Shown here one piece after another: positions 6,807 through 15,617 of a DNA stretch of 64,000 nucleotides. The stretch spans positions 1-64,000 of the forward strand of contig CAZXLD010000004.1 of NCBI GenBank assembly GCA_964641965.1, given 5' to 3'. The position numbers and the translations under genes were made by a program. Every line of letters starts with the position of its first letter. Position 1 is the first letter of the stretch. Origin of the DNA: JAJDFU01 sp964641965 (GTDB lineage: Bacteria; Bacteroidota; Bacteroidia; Chitinophagales; Saprospiraceae). The notes below the pieces were generated by a model. It did no database searches, was not told the DNA's origin, and was given only the letters and a program-made list of their open reading frames with translations.

Positions 6807-9800
6807 ATGCAATACTTTAATCGATTGTTACGAGCCATTGTCATCCTGGTTTCCATTACTCATGTATCCTTTGGCCAAGGCTTTCTTGGCTATTATCAGC
6901 ACCCTACCCTGCACGGTGAAACACTCGTTTTTGTCGCCGAGGGGGACCTCTGGACTGTGCCTGTTACCGGTGGGTTGGCCCGTCGCCTCACGTCCCATGC
7001 CGGAGAGGAATCGTATCCACACTTTTCACCCGATGGGCAAACCCTGGCCTTTTCAGCTACGTATGAAGGACCAACGGAACTTTATACCATGCCGGTAACC
7101 GGTGGGATGCCTCAACGCTGGACCTATGAACCTGAAGCTTCTTTTTGTGCTACCTGGACACCTGGTGGTGAGGTAGTCTATGCCACCTCCCATTTCTCCA
7201 CCCTACCTGATTATCAGTTGGTTCAGTTGGATCCGGCAACTAAAATCAAGACCAGAATCCCCCTTAGCCAAGCTACCGAACCTACTTTTTCCGCAGACGG
7301 GAAAACCCTCTTTTTCGTCCGCCCGGCCGATCATCGAAACGTGACCAAACGATACACCGGCGGAACCGCCCGACAGATCTGGAAATTTACTGAAGGGGCT
7401 GAAGAAGCAGTCAAGTTAACTACCGATCACACCGGTGAGAGCCATCACCCCATGTGGTGGAACGGACGCATTTACTTCATAACTGACCGCGATGGCACCA
7501 TGAACCTCTGGTCCATGACCGAAGCAGGAGACGACCTGACTCAGCACACCTTTCACAAGGACTTTGACATACGGTATGCTACACTGAATGAAGGGCGAAT
7601 CGTTTACCAGCGAGGGGCAGATATTTGGCTGTGGAATATCCAATCTGGTGCGCCTAACACTATTCCAATTACGCTTGCAACAGACCTCGAACAACTTCGG
7701 GAGAATTGGGTGAAAAATCCGTCTAACTACATAACAAGTGTGCACCTGCATCCCGAGGGCGAACAACTCGTCATCACGGCCCGGGGACGCGTATTTGTTG
7801 TTCCGGTTAACCATGGAAGGGCACTCCAACTTTCCAGGAAAGAAGGCGTACGCTATCGGGACGCCACCTTCATGGCAGATGGCGAACATGTACTGACCCT
7901 CTCCGACGAATCCGGAGAGTTCGAGTTCGTCAACATACCCGCTACCGGAATTGGGGAACACGAAACTTTAACGAATAATGGCAACGTGCTTCGATACGCA
8001 GGCCTCCCTTCGCCGGACGGAAAATGGATCTTGTACGATGACCTGAACCAAGACCTCTGGTTATTCAACCTGGCGGACAAGAGCCATAAAAGGATCTTCT
8101 CTAATCGAAACTACGGAATAGGTCAAATGACCTGGAGCCCGGATAGCCGGTGGGTTACCTTCGAACAGTATGCAGACAACTCTTTTGCTCAAATTATGCT
8201 GTACGAAATGGCTTCCGGCTCTATCACCCCTTTAACCTCCGACAGAGCAAACAGCTACAGTCTCTGTTGGGACCCGAAGGGAAAATGGGTGTATTTTTTA
8301 TCTGATCGCAACTTCCAGTCTTTAGTCGGAAGTCCGTGGGGGAGTCGCCAGCCGGAACCTTATTTCGATCGGAAAATGAAAGTGTACCAAATTGCTTTGG
8401 AAAAAGGGACCCGGTCCCAGTTCCGTCCACAGGATGAACTCTTTACCGAAAGTGAGGAAAAGGAAAACAAACCGGATGAAGAAGGTAAAGAAGACGAATT
8501 GACCATTGCCATTGACCTGGAAAACATTCAGGAACGCTTGCAGGAAGTACCTCTTGCTCCCGGAAACTTTCAAGGCCTGGCTTGTTCACAAAAGGCGCTT
8601 TATTTCATGGAACGGGAAACCGGACTGAATGCCAAGTCCCACCTAAAAGCCTTGGCCATTTCGAATGAGGATCCAAAGCCCAAGACCCTGGTAAGCGAAG
8701 TGTCCGGTTTTAACCTTTCAGCCAATAGAAAAAAGTTGATGATCCGGAAAGGGAAATCCATTTATGTGGTAGACGCAGGGACTTCCCCGATCAGCGACTT
8801 ATCCAAAAACCAGGTAGACCTGAAGGGTTGGACCTTCTCGATCGACGTCCGGGAGGACTGGAAACAGTTGTATGTTGATGCCTGGCGAATGGAAAGGGAT
8901 TACTTTTACGACCCTAATATGCACGGGGTTGATTGGGAGGCTATGCGAGACAAATACCTACCCCTGGTTGATCGGGTGGCTACCCGAAATGAATTATCGG
9001 ATGTGATCGGGAGAATGGTCGGCGAATTATCGGCCTTACATACCAGTGTTCGAGGCGGTGATATGCGCAGAGGAGATGACAACATCCGCATTGCGAGTCT
9101 TGGAGGACGATTTACCCGAGATGAAACAGCCGGCGGGTATCGAATCGATTACATCTACAAGGCTGACCCGGATTATCCTCATGAGCGATCCCCGCTGGAT
9201 CATCCGGAGCTGGCTATTCAGGAGGGAGATATTATCGAACATATTAATGGTGTATCAACCTTGTCAGTACCTGACATGGGAGCACTGCTTCGAAACCAGG
9301 CCGGGAAACAAATACGAATCGGGATTAAATCCGGATCTGACGGGAATAGCCGTGATGCGATTGTAGTTCCGGTAAACAGTACTTACAACCTTCGATACCG
9401 AGACTGGGAATACAGTCGTCGGTTGCAGGTAGAGGATATGAGTGCGGATAAGATCGGCTACGTACACCTGCGTGCCATGGGCAGCAATGATATTTCCCAA
9501 TGGTACCGGGAGTTCTATCCGGTTTTCAATCGGCAGGGCTTGATCATTGACGTTCGGCATAACCGGGGGGGAAATATCGAGAGTTTTATCCTGGAAAAAT
9601 TACTGCGAACCGCCTGGATGTATTGGAAAAACCGGGATACCAAGCCCTATTGGAATATGCAATATGCCTTTCGAGGTCATATCGTAGTCCTGGTGAATGA
9701 ACGGACCGCCTCGGACGGGGAGGCTTTCGCCGATGGGTTCCGCCGACTGGATCTAGGTAAAATCATCGGTACCCGGACCTGGGGTGGTGAGATCTGGTTG

Positions 9801-10061
9801 AGCTCAGCCAATCGGTTGTCAGACAATGGTCTGGCACGAGCGCCTATGATGGGCGTGTACGGTCCGGAGGGTAAATGGCTGATTGAACAAGAAGGCGTGG
9901 TTCCGGATATGGAAGTGGATAATTTACCGCATGCCACCTTTAATGGGAAGGATGCCCAGTTGGAAGCGGCTATCCAATATCTTTTGGAGGAAATCAAAAG
10001 GGATCCGAGGGAAGTGCCTGAGCCCCCAGCTTTTCCAGATCGATCGTTTGAGAATAAGTAA
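6807..10061 (+). CDS. tricorn-type S41 peptidase
   Basis: A 1084-residue secreted protease. A signal peptide (LLRAIVILVSITHVSFGQ) is followed by WD40/PD40-like propellers (YPHFSPDGQTLAFSATYEG, WSPDSRWVTFEQYAD, PSPDGKWILYDDL), an acidic linker near residue 555 (ESEEKENKPDEEGKEDEL), the C1 domain, a PDZ domain (IQEGDIIEHINGVSTLSVPD) and the S41 catalytic domain. The nucleophile is Ser 969 in NERTASDGEAFADGF; GGNIESF and IIGTRTWGGEI complete the site. Tricorn homologues of Bacteroidota degrade oligopeptides in the periplasm. ATG 6807 starts a proper signal peptide, so the 29-codon upstream extension is rejected. It faces the M20 gene, with an inverted repeat between them. Confidence 0.92.
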   Translation: MQYFNRLLRAIVILVSITHVSFGQGFLGYYQHPTLHGETLVFVAEGDLWTVPVTGGLARRLTSHAGEESYPHFSPDGQTLAFSATYEGPTELYTMPVTGGMPQRWTYEPEASFCATWTPGGEVVYATSHFSTLPDYQLVQLDPATKIKTRIPLSQATEPTFSADGKTLFFVRPADHRNVTKRYTGGTARQIWKFTEGAEEAVKLTTDHTGESHHPMWWNGRIYFITDRDGTMNLWSMTEAGDDLTQHTFHKDFDIRYATLNEGRIVYQRGADIWLWNIQSGAPNTIPITLATDLEQLRENWVKNPSNYITSVHLHPEGEQLVITARGRVFVVPVNHGRALQLSRKEGVRYRDATFMADGEHVLTLSDESGEFEFVNIPATGIGEHETLTNNGNVLRYAGLPSPDGKWILYDDLNQDLWLFNLADKSHKRIFSNRNYGIGQMTWSPDSRWVTFEQYADNSFAQIMLYEMASGSITPLTSDRANSYSLCWDPKGKWVYFLSDRNFQSLVGSPWGSRQPEPYFDRKMKVYQIALEKGTRSQFRPQDELFTESEEKENKPDEEGKEDELTIAIDLENIQERLQEVPLAPGNFQGLACSQKALYFMERETGLNAKSHLKALAISNEDPKPKTLVSEVSGFNLSANRKKLMIRKGKSIYVVDAGTSPISDLSKNQVDLKGWTFSIDVREDWKQLYVDAWRMERDYFYDPNMHGVDWEAMRDKYLPLVDRVATRNELSDVIGRMVGELSALHTSVRGGDMRRGDDNIRIASLGGRFTRDETAGGYRIDYIYKADPDYPHERSPLDHPELAIQEGDIIEHINGVSTLSVPDMGALLRNQAGKQIRIGIKSGSDGNSRDAIVVPVNSTYNLRYRDWEYSRRLQVEDMSADKIGYVHLRAMGSNDISQWYREFYPVFNRQGLIIDVRHNRGGNIESFILEKLLRTAWMYWKNRDTKPYWNMQYAFRGHIVVLVNERTASDGEAFADGFRRLDLGKIIGTRTWGGEIWLSSANRLSDNGLARAPMMGVYGPEGKWLIEQEGVVPDMEVDNLPHATFNGKDAQLEAAIQYLLEEIKRDPREVPEPPAFPDRSFENK

Positions 10062-10074
10062 AGATGATGGCTAC

Positions 10075-10120
10075 ACATTATCCTTACGCTGCTCTCAAGG
10101 CCAGCGTGAGGATAATATGT
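10075..10120. terminator. inverted repeat between convergent tricorn and M20 genes
   Basis: ACATTATCCT-T-ACGCTG pairs imperfectly with CAGCGT-G-AGGATAATATGT around a ten-base loop. It lies 14 nt after the tricorn stop and 32 nt before the end of the convergent amidohydrolase gene. Without a strong T-tract it is best read as a weak bidirectional terminator. Confidence 0.5.
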
Positions 10121-10151
10121 TATCCCAGACTATCCGAGGGCTATCTTCCCA

Positions 10152-11450
10152 CTACTCAGTCCGCCGCTTCAAATAATCCAGCGCAAAATAGCAATGTGCC
10201 CGAACCCCGGTGCTGAGTCCGGCATCATCCACATAAAAATCCGGACTGTGATGTGGAGCTACCTCCTCTGGTTCTTTCCCTTCAGGCATACCTCCCACTC
10301 GAATAAACAAGGAAGGTACTTCCTCGCTGTAATAAGCAAAGTCTTCAGCACCGGTGACTGCAACTGCCTGGTTGATCTTACCATCTGCCGCTTCGGTTAA
10401 GGCAGGCAATACTTCTTCCAAAAGTTCCACATTATTGTAGGTGACTGGTGCATACGGCAAAATCCTCAATTCCGCATTTACGCTTTGAGCTTTCCCGGTT
10501 AGTTCAACCACCTCTTTGAGGTCGGCCAAAACCTGCTCGCGCATGTCAGGATCCAGCGTACGAACGGTTCCTACCATCTCTACTTTTTCGGGGATGATAT
10601 TGCCCCGGTTTCCGCCTTGGATCATTCCAATGGTCACGACTGCAGCTGCCGTCGGAAGCGGACTCCTACGGCTAACCACGGTTTGCATAGCTGTAATGAT
10701 ATAAGCCGAAGCGACTATAGGATCGGCTCCTCCCCACGGGTAGGCTCCGTGGGTTCCCACACCGGTTACCGTGATCTCAATAGCATCTGCCGCAGCCAAT
10801 GCACCTCTGGGAGTATAAGTAATATGTTCGACAGGCTCTTTACTATTAATATGAATGCCGAACATAGCCTCCACATCCGGATTTTTTAACACCCCTTCTT
10901 CAACCATAAGCTTGGCTCCTCCTTCTTCGCCTACAGGTGCACCTTCCTCTGCAGGTTGAAAAACGAACTTGATCGTTCCTGGAATTTCATCCCGCATGCC
11001 TGCCAATATTTGTGCCGCTCCTAGCAACATCGCAACGTGGGTATCGTGCCCGCAAGCATGCATCACGCCCACTTCATTGCCATTATAAATCGCTTTTTGC
11101 TTGGAAGCCCAAGGAATATCGACCCGCTCCACAATGGGTAAGGCATCCATATCTGCTCGCAACCCAACTACCGGGCCGGGCTTACCACCTTTTAGAATGC
11201 CAACTACCCCCGTATGCGCTATTCCTTCCTGCACCTCCAGCCCAAATGCTTTCAACTGTTCGGCTACCAGAGCCGCCGTTTTAAATTCCCGATTAGACAG
11301 TTCCGCATTTTCGTGGATGTAATGGCGCCATTCAATGACCTTGCCCTCTATGGTCTCCGATGCTTGATTGACTTTGGCCTTCCAATCCGCCAGTTGGCCA
11401 AACGCTGTCGAACACAGCAGCAATAATTCTAGTGTGAGCAATATTTTCAT
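10152..11450 (-). CDS. secreted M20-family amidohydrolase
   Basis: A 432-residue enzyme with a signal peptide (MKILLTLELLLLCSTAFGQ). The M20D/amidohydrolase landmarks are HYIHENAELSNREFKT, VGLRADMDALPI, HACGHDTHVAMLLGAA with the metal-binding Cys/His, FQPAEEGAPVGEEGGA with the catalytic Glu pair, and GAEDFAYYSEEVPSLFIRVGG near the end. Members cleave N-acyl amino acids, hippurate-like amides or indole conjugates with a bimetal centre. Export suggests a periplasmic scavenging role. The ATG at 11450 directly precedes the signal peptide; 28 further codons upstream lack one. It is transcribed convergently with the tricorn protease, so a joint peptide-salvage role is possible but unproven. Confidence 0.9.
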   Translation of the reverse strand: MKILLTLELLLLCSTAFGQLADWKAKVNQASETIEGKVIEWRHYIHENAELSNREFKTAALVAEQLKAFGLEVQEGIAHTGVVGILKGGKPGPVVGLRADMDALPIVERVDIPWASKQKAIYNGNEVGVMHACGHDTHVAMLLGAAQILAGMRDEIPGTIKFVFQPAEEGAPVGEEGGAKLMVEEGVLKNPDVEAMFGIHINSKEPVEHITYTPRGALAAADAIEITVTGVGTHGAYPWGGADPIVASAYIITAMQTVVSRRSPLPTAAAVVTIGMIQGGNRGNIIPEKVEMVGTVRTLDPDMREQVLADLKEVVELTGKAQSVNAELRILPYAPVTYNNVELLEEVLPALTEAADGKINQAVAVTGAEDFAYYSEEVPSLFIRVGGMPEGKEPEEVAPHHSPDFYVDDAGLSTGVRAHCYFALDYLKRRTE

Positions 11451-11622
11451 TCCAACTTTATTTTTGATCGAAATAAGGTCGGAAAAGATGTGGAGATGGC
11501 AAAGTCCGAGCATGACCTGATCAAGAGATATCAAGCTGGCAGTATCATCTACCCGAGAAGAGAGATCAAATTACCGCAGAAATTAAGCCAACTTATACCT
11601 CTTGCCAGGTACCATCTATCAT

Positions 11623-13245
11623 TCATCCTACCAAAGCTTCCCGCTGCTCTTTGATCCGGTCGGAGGCCAGGTAGTCATCAAAGGTTTGCAAGCTGTCGAT
11701 AATTCCATTCGGCGTTATTTCAATGATCCGGTTGGCAACCGTTTGCACCAATTGATGATCATGAGAAGCCAGGATCAGATTCCCTTTGAAATCCCTGAGG
11801 GCATTGTTTAGGGCGGTAATGGATTCCAGATCCAGGTGATTGGTTGGTTCGTCGAGCAATAAAAAGTTAGGGTGAGCCAGCATGGCCTTGGAGAGCATGC
11901 AGCGCACTTTTTCTCCTCCGGATAGCACGCTACTTTTTTTGTAAACCTCTTCTCCTGAAAAAAGCATCCGCCCAAGAAAACCCCTTATAAATTGCTCGTC
12001 CTTATCTTCGGAAAACTGCCGCAGCCAGTTGATCAGGTCAAGATCATTTTCCTGGGAAAAATAGGATTCGTTATCGTTGGGCAGGTAAGCTGTGGTAATA
12101 GTTTGTCCCCATTCAATGGTCCCTTGGTCCGGTTCTTTTACCCCTGCCAGCACATCAAATAAAGCCGTAATGATGGAAGAATCTTCAGCCAGCAATGCGA
12201 TCTTCTCCCCGTGGTTCATCGTAAAGCTTACCTTGTCGAACAGCAACTCTCCGGCATCGTTGCGCTTGCTTAATCCCTCCACACGCAAAATCTGATCACC
12301 AGGTTCGCGTTCCGGCTGAAAATGAATGAATGGATATTTTCGCGTCGAGGGACGGATTTCTTCCAGGGAGAGCTTTTCCAAGGCTTTTTTCCGGCTGGTT
12401 GCCTGGCGGGATTTGGAGGCGTTGGCGCTGAATCGCTGGATAAATTCCAGCATCTCCTTTCGCTTTTGCTCCATCTTCTTATTCTTATTCGCGATCTGTT
12501 GTGCCATCAGCTGGCTGGACTCATACCAGAAGGTATAATTGCCGGTAAATTGCCGAATTTGCTGAAAATCAATATCCACAATGTGGGTACAGATCATATC
12601 CAAGAAATACCGATCGTGAGAAACGACAATCACAGTATTTTTAAAGTCAGCTAAAAAATCAGCCAACCATACCACGGTCTGCGCATCCAGATCGTTGGTA
12701 GGCTCATCGAGTAACAACAGATCCGGGTTACCGAATAACGCCTGCGCCAAGAGTACTTTTACCCTTTCTGGGCCACTCAGGTCTTTCATCAAATTGTAAT
12801 GCAGCTCTTCATGGATCCCCATTTGGCTCAGTAATTCGGCTGCATCGCTTTCAGCCGTCCAGCCCCCCATCTCTCCATACTTGTTTTCCAGCTCAGCCGC
12901 TCGCAAACCATCCTCATCTGTGGCATCCGGATTCATGTAGATAGCCGTCTTCTCCTGCAGGATATCGTACATCTCCTTGTGCCCCATCATAACCGTATTG
13001 AGCACCTGCTCCTCTTCAAATTCAAAATGGTTCTGCTTTAGGACCGCCATTCGGTTGCCAGGCTCAATATTAACCGCTCCTCGTACGGGATCTCGCTCTC
13101 CAGACAAAAACTTGAGGAACGTAGATTTTCCAGCGCCGTTGGCGCCGATCACCCCATAACAATTGCCGCGAGTGAATTTCAGATTCACCTCATCAAACAA
13201 AACACGCTTGCCGAATTGATGCCCTAAGTTGGATACGCTTAACAT
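11623..13245 (-). CDS. ABC-F family ATPase, YbiT-like
   Basis: A 540-residue soluble protein with two ABC domains and the ABC-F linker. The first domain has Walker A GANGAGKST (~34-42), a modified signature LSGPERVKVLLAQAL and Walker B LLLLDEPTNDLD. The second has LSGGEKVRCMLSKAML and FLLLDEPTNHLD, but its Walker A is degenerate (KIALLAEDSSIITALF, no GxxGxGKS), a trait I recall for YbiT/YkpA-like ABC-Fs. The start, MLSVSNLGHQFGKRVLFDEV and YGEMGGWTAESDAAELL, matches the E. coli YbiT pattern. ABC-F proteins act on ribosomes as translation factors. No transmembrane partner is nearby. The stop is TGA. Confidence 0.9.
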   Translation of the reverse strand: MLSVSNLGHQFGKRVLFDEVNLKFTRGNCYGVIGANGAGKSTFLKFLSGERDPVRGAVNIEPGNRMAVLKQNHFEFEEEQVLNTVMMGHKEMYDILQEKTAIYMNPDATDEDGLRAAELENKYGEMGGWTAESDAAELLSQMGIHEELHYNLMKDLSGPERVKVLLAQALFGNPDLLLLDEPTNDLDAQTVVWLADFLADFKNTVIVVSHDRYFLDMICTHIVDIDFQQIRQFTGNYTFWYESSQLMAQQIANKNKKMEQKRKEMLEFIQRFSANASKSRQATSRKKALEKLSLEEIRPSTRKYPFIHFQPEREPGDQILRVEGLSKRNDAGELLFDKVSFTMNHGEKIALLAEDSSIITALFDVLAGVKEPDQGTIEWGQTITTAYLPNDNESYFSQENDLDLINWLRQFSEDKDEQFIRGFLGRMLFSGEEVYKKSSVLSGGEKVRCMLSKAMLAHPNFLLLDEPTNHLDLESITALNNALRDFKGNLILASHDHQLVQTVANRIIEITPNGIIDSLQTFDDYLASDRIKEQREALVG

Positions 13246-13376
13246 GATTGGCCTTTTTCCTTTTCTTCAAATAAGCTGCAAATGTACGCTGATTTGCAAG
13301 GAAAACATATTAAATGTTTGTTACTAGGTCACTAAAACAACATGCCTTCCAATCATCATTCTACAATAACCATGCA

Positions 13377-14327
13377 TCAATCCTCAACCTTAGGCAATTG
13401 CGCCTCAATTGTAGTCCTGTCTTGCTCCGCCCAATCGGGTAACATCAATTTTTCGCCCAGGTTTTGTTCCGGCTCATCCACTGTAAACCCGGGTGCAGAA
13501 GTAGCAATCTCGAATAATACCCCTCCCGGAAATCGGAAGTAAATCGATTGAAAATACTTGCGATCCTTGATCTCGGTTGTCTTTATCCCAAGCTCACCTG
13601 CTATGCGATGGCGCATTTGTCGGAGCTCCTCCAGGGTCTCAACTTGAAAAGCCACATGATGGACCGTTCCCATTCCGCCTTTGCCTTTTTCAGTTGTTGG
13701 ATCTTGCCAAAGAACCAGCTCCTTTCCGGCTCCTCCTTTTCCAACAGATAGCAGTGCCTGAAGTCCCTCTTCCAGTTGAACCGTGAATCCCATTTCTTCG
13801 ACCAGGAAAGATACAGCTGCTTCCAAGTCAGGCACTCGAAGTATGACCGCCGCCAAACCGCGAATCGCGAAGGGAGCTGCTATGCCGGCTTGGAGCCAAG
13901 GTCTACGCAGGTCGTCGGCAGATTCTTGCAACACCAGTTGAAGTCCGCACGGATCGGAAAATTGGATCCCGGACTGACCAAGCCATTGGCTCCGCTTGGT
14001 GGCTACCCGGTAATGGCTTAATCGTTCTTCCCAAAAATTCAAAGAACCTGTCGGTACGGAGAAGGCAGTAGCATATACCTGGCCATGCCCTGGTGTGCCC
14101 TTTCGGATCCCTTGGCCAGCATATGGAAAAGTAGTAAATACGGTTCCAGGTGTTCCGCTTTGCTGCGCATAATAAAAATGGTAAACCTTTGGATCATCAA
14201 AGTTCACGGTTTTCTTAACCAAATGAAGACCCAATACCTCGGTATAGAAACGAAAATCAGGTTTAGCCTCTTCAGTAGTGGCCGTCACATGATGAAGGCC
14301 TAGTATGGAGTTGCTTGTATTCGGCAT
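13377..14327 (-). CDS. ring-cleaving dioxygenase of the VOC superfamily, MhqO-like
   Basis: A 316-residue protein with two glyoxalase-fold modules in each half. The N-terminal ILGLHHVTATTEEAKPDFRF and the C-terminal half's MGTVHHVAFQVETLEEL supply metal His ligands, and GVLFEIATSAPGFTVDE supplies the Glu. The signature VKKTVNFDDPKVYHFYYA is typical of the MhqO/MhqA family, which opens hydroquinone- or catechol-type rings and often protects against quinones. It is transcribed away from the membrane-anchored protein at 14483, with a TetR-like palindrome in the gap, so both could respond to an aromatic or electrophilic signal; that is inference. Confidence 0.88.
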   Translation of the reverse strand: MPNTSNSILGLHHVTATTEEAKPDFRFYTEVLGLHLVKKTVNFDDPKVYHFYYAQQSGTPGTVFTTFPYAGQGIRKGTPGHGQVYATAFSVPTGSLNFWEERLSHYRVATKRSQWLGQSGIQFSDPCGLQLVLQESADDLRRPWLQAGIAAPFAIRGLAAVILRVPDLEAAVSFLVEEMGFTVQLEEGLQALLSVGKGGAGKELVLWQDPTTEKGKGGMGTVHHVAFQVETLEELRQMRHRIAGELGIKTTEIKDRKYFQSIYFRFPGGVLFEIATSAPGFTVDEPEQNLGEKLMLPDWAEQDRTTIEAQLPKVED

Positions 14328-14455
14328 ACCATCTGTTTTGATCAGGTTTACAAATAAGCTGGTTCGACTCAGGATGCTCCTAGGAAAATCGTCCTAATAA
14401 AGACACTTTTTCCAATTCAACCTTGCAGAATGGAAAAAAAGAATCATAATTGTAC

Positions 14456-14465
14456 AGACCAGTCT
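14456..14465. promoter_or_regulatory. AGACCAGTCT palindrome, possible TetR-type operator
   Basis: AGAC-CA-GTCT is a 10-bp palindrome lying 17 nt before the ATG at 14483 and in the divergent gap with the MhqO-like gene. Operators of several TetR-family repressors, for example LmrA/YxaF of Bacillus, contain AGACC-GTC half sites. No TetR gene occurs in this window, so the assignment rests only on the motif. Confidence 0.3.
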
Positions 14466-14482
14466 AATTTTAATTTATAGTG

Positions 14483-15379
14483 ATGAGAAAAATCGCCTTT
14501 ATTACATTATCGATCCTTATAGTTGCTCTTGTGGTCTTAACCCTCTTCATGAGCCAATTGGCTGATATTCGCCCCACTGCCATTCGGGACATGAAAGAAG
14601 AGGATAAGGAATCCTTGGAAATCAAGGGTAGGCATTTACTGGCTAGTGCCTGGAAAGCCCAGGGGCTGGATTCTCTGCTCAACCGCTCCACCTACAGCGT
14701 GGTAGCTACAGACCATTGGCAGGGCATACTGGGTACCATTGGCAAGCTTTGGCCAACAGCCAAGGCCGATCTGTCTATGGACTTTGCCACTGGGACCTTT
14801 ACCAGCAGAGTAAAATTTTTGGACGGTCCTCAAAAGGGAGTTCAAGCTGGTCAGCAGGATTGGAACTACTATACCATCGAAGATGGGAGCCTTGCATTTA
14901 AGGAAAACTTAGATACTAAAATTTCATTTGGGCTAAGCGCTTTTCAATATTTTTTTGAATTGGCAGACCGGCTCCAAAAGGCACCGATCGTTTATTACGC
15001 CGGCCGGCAAAAATGGGAAGGAAAAATATTCGATCTGGTTTTTGTGAGCTGGAATACTACCCAGCCCCATCAAGAACATGACCAGTACCTTTTATATCTC
15101 CAGCCCGAAACCCATAGAATTCAAGCCGCTTCTTACACAGTTCGGGATAATTACCTCCCCGGGGGAGAGCGACTCTATGGGTCAATCCTCTTTGAAGATT
15201 TTCGGCACATTGAAGGTGCCTATATTCCCTTTTTGCAAACTATTTTCCTGAATAATTTGAAGAAGGATAAGGACCAATATATACATCAGCTGAGGGTTCA
15301 TTCCTTTTCCTTTGATCAGGTTCCGCTTCGAGCATTGTATCCGGATCCGGATTTACCCCAACTCGGCGATGCAAAATAA
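14483..15379 (+). CDS. membrane-anchored protein of unknown function
   Basis: A 298-residue protein with an uncleaved N-terminal hydrophobic segment (IAFITLSILIVALVVLTLFMSQ, ~3-25) and a large extracytoplasmic domain. The body alternates strands and turns (HWQGILGTIGKLWP, FTSRVKFLDGPQKGVQAGQQ, GKIFDLVFVSWNTTQPHQEH, IQAASYTVRDNYLPGGERLY), which vaguely recalls the half-barrel fold of LolA-like or outer-membrane lipoprotein-sorting proteins. I do not recognise a family. The ATG at 14483 is preferred to the GTG immediately before it. The gene is divergent from the MhqO-like gene and ends at a strong intrinsic terminator. Confidence 0.75.
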   Translation: MRKIAFITLSILIVALVVLTLFMSQLADIRPTAIRDMKEEDKESLEIKGRHLLASAWKAQGLDSLLNRSTYSVVATDHWQGILGTIGKLWPTAKADLSMDFATGTFTSRVKFLDGPQKGVQAGQQDWNYYTIEDGSLAFKENLDTKISFGLSAFQYFFELADRLQKAPIVYYAGRQKWEGKIFDLVFVSWNTTQPHQEHDQYLLYLQPETHRIQAASYTVRDNYLPGGERLYGSILFEDFRHIEGAYIPFLQTIFLNNLKKDKDQYIHQLRVHSFSFDQVPLRALYPDPDLPQLGDAK

Positions 15380-15431
15380 TAGACTCCCCGCTCATGATAT
15401 TGGGATCTTGATCCCTTATAATGTTTTCTTC

Positions 15432-15463
15432 CCCCTTTGAATCTGATTCAAAGGGGCTTTTTT
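15432..15463 (+). terminator. Rho-independent terminator
   Basis: CCCCTTTGAAT (15432-15442) pairs perfectly with ATTCAAAGGGG (15446-15456) around CTG, followed by CTTTTTTG. It lies 53 nt after the stop of the gene ending at 15379 and separates it from the Ddl-PASTA gene. Confidence 0.9.
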
Positions 15464-15617
15464 GTTCGATTTGATCAAGTATCTTAATATTCACAGGTAG
15501 TGGATTATCCATTGTTATTTTAACCGCTAAATTTGTATCGCATTCGAAGCGTCGGTAAAACGCCTGAATGCTATTCTCCTGAAAAGGCAATCTAATTTAA
15601 ATTGAGCCTCCAGGTCC

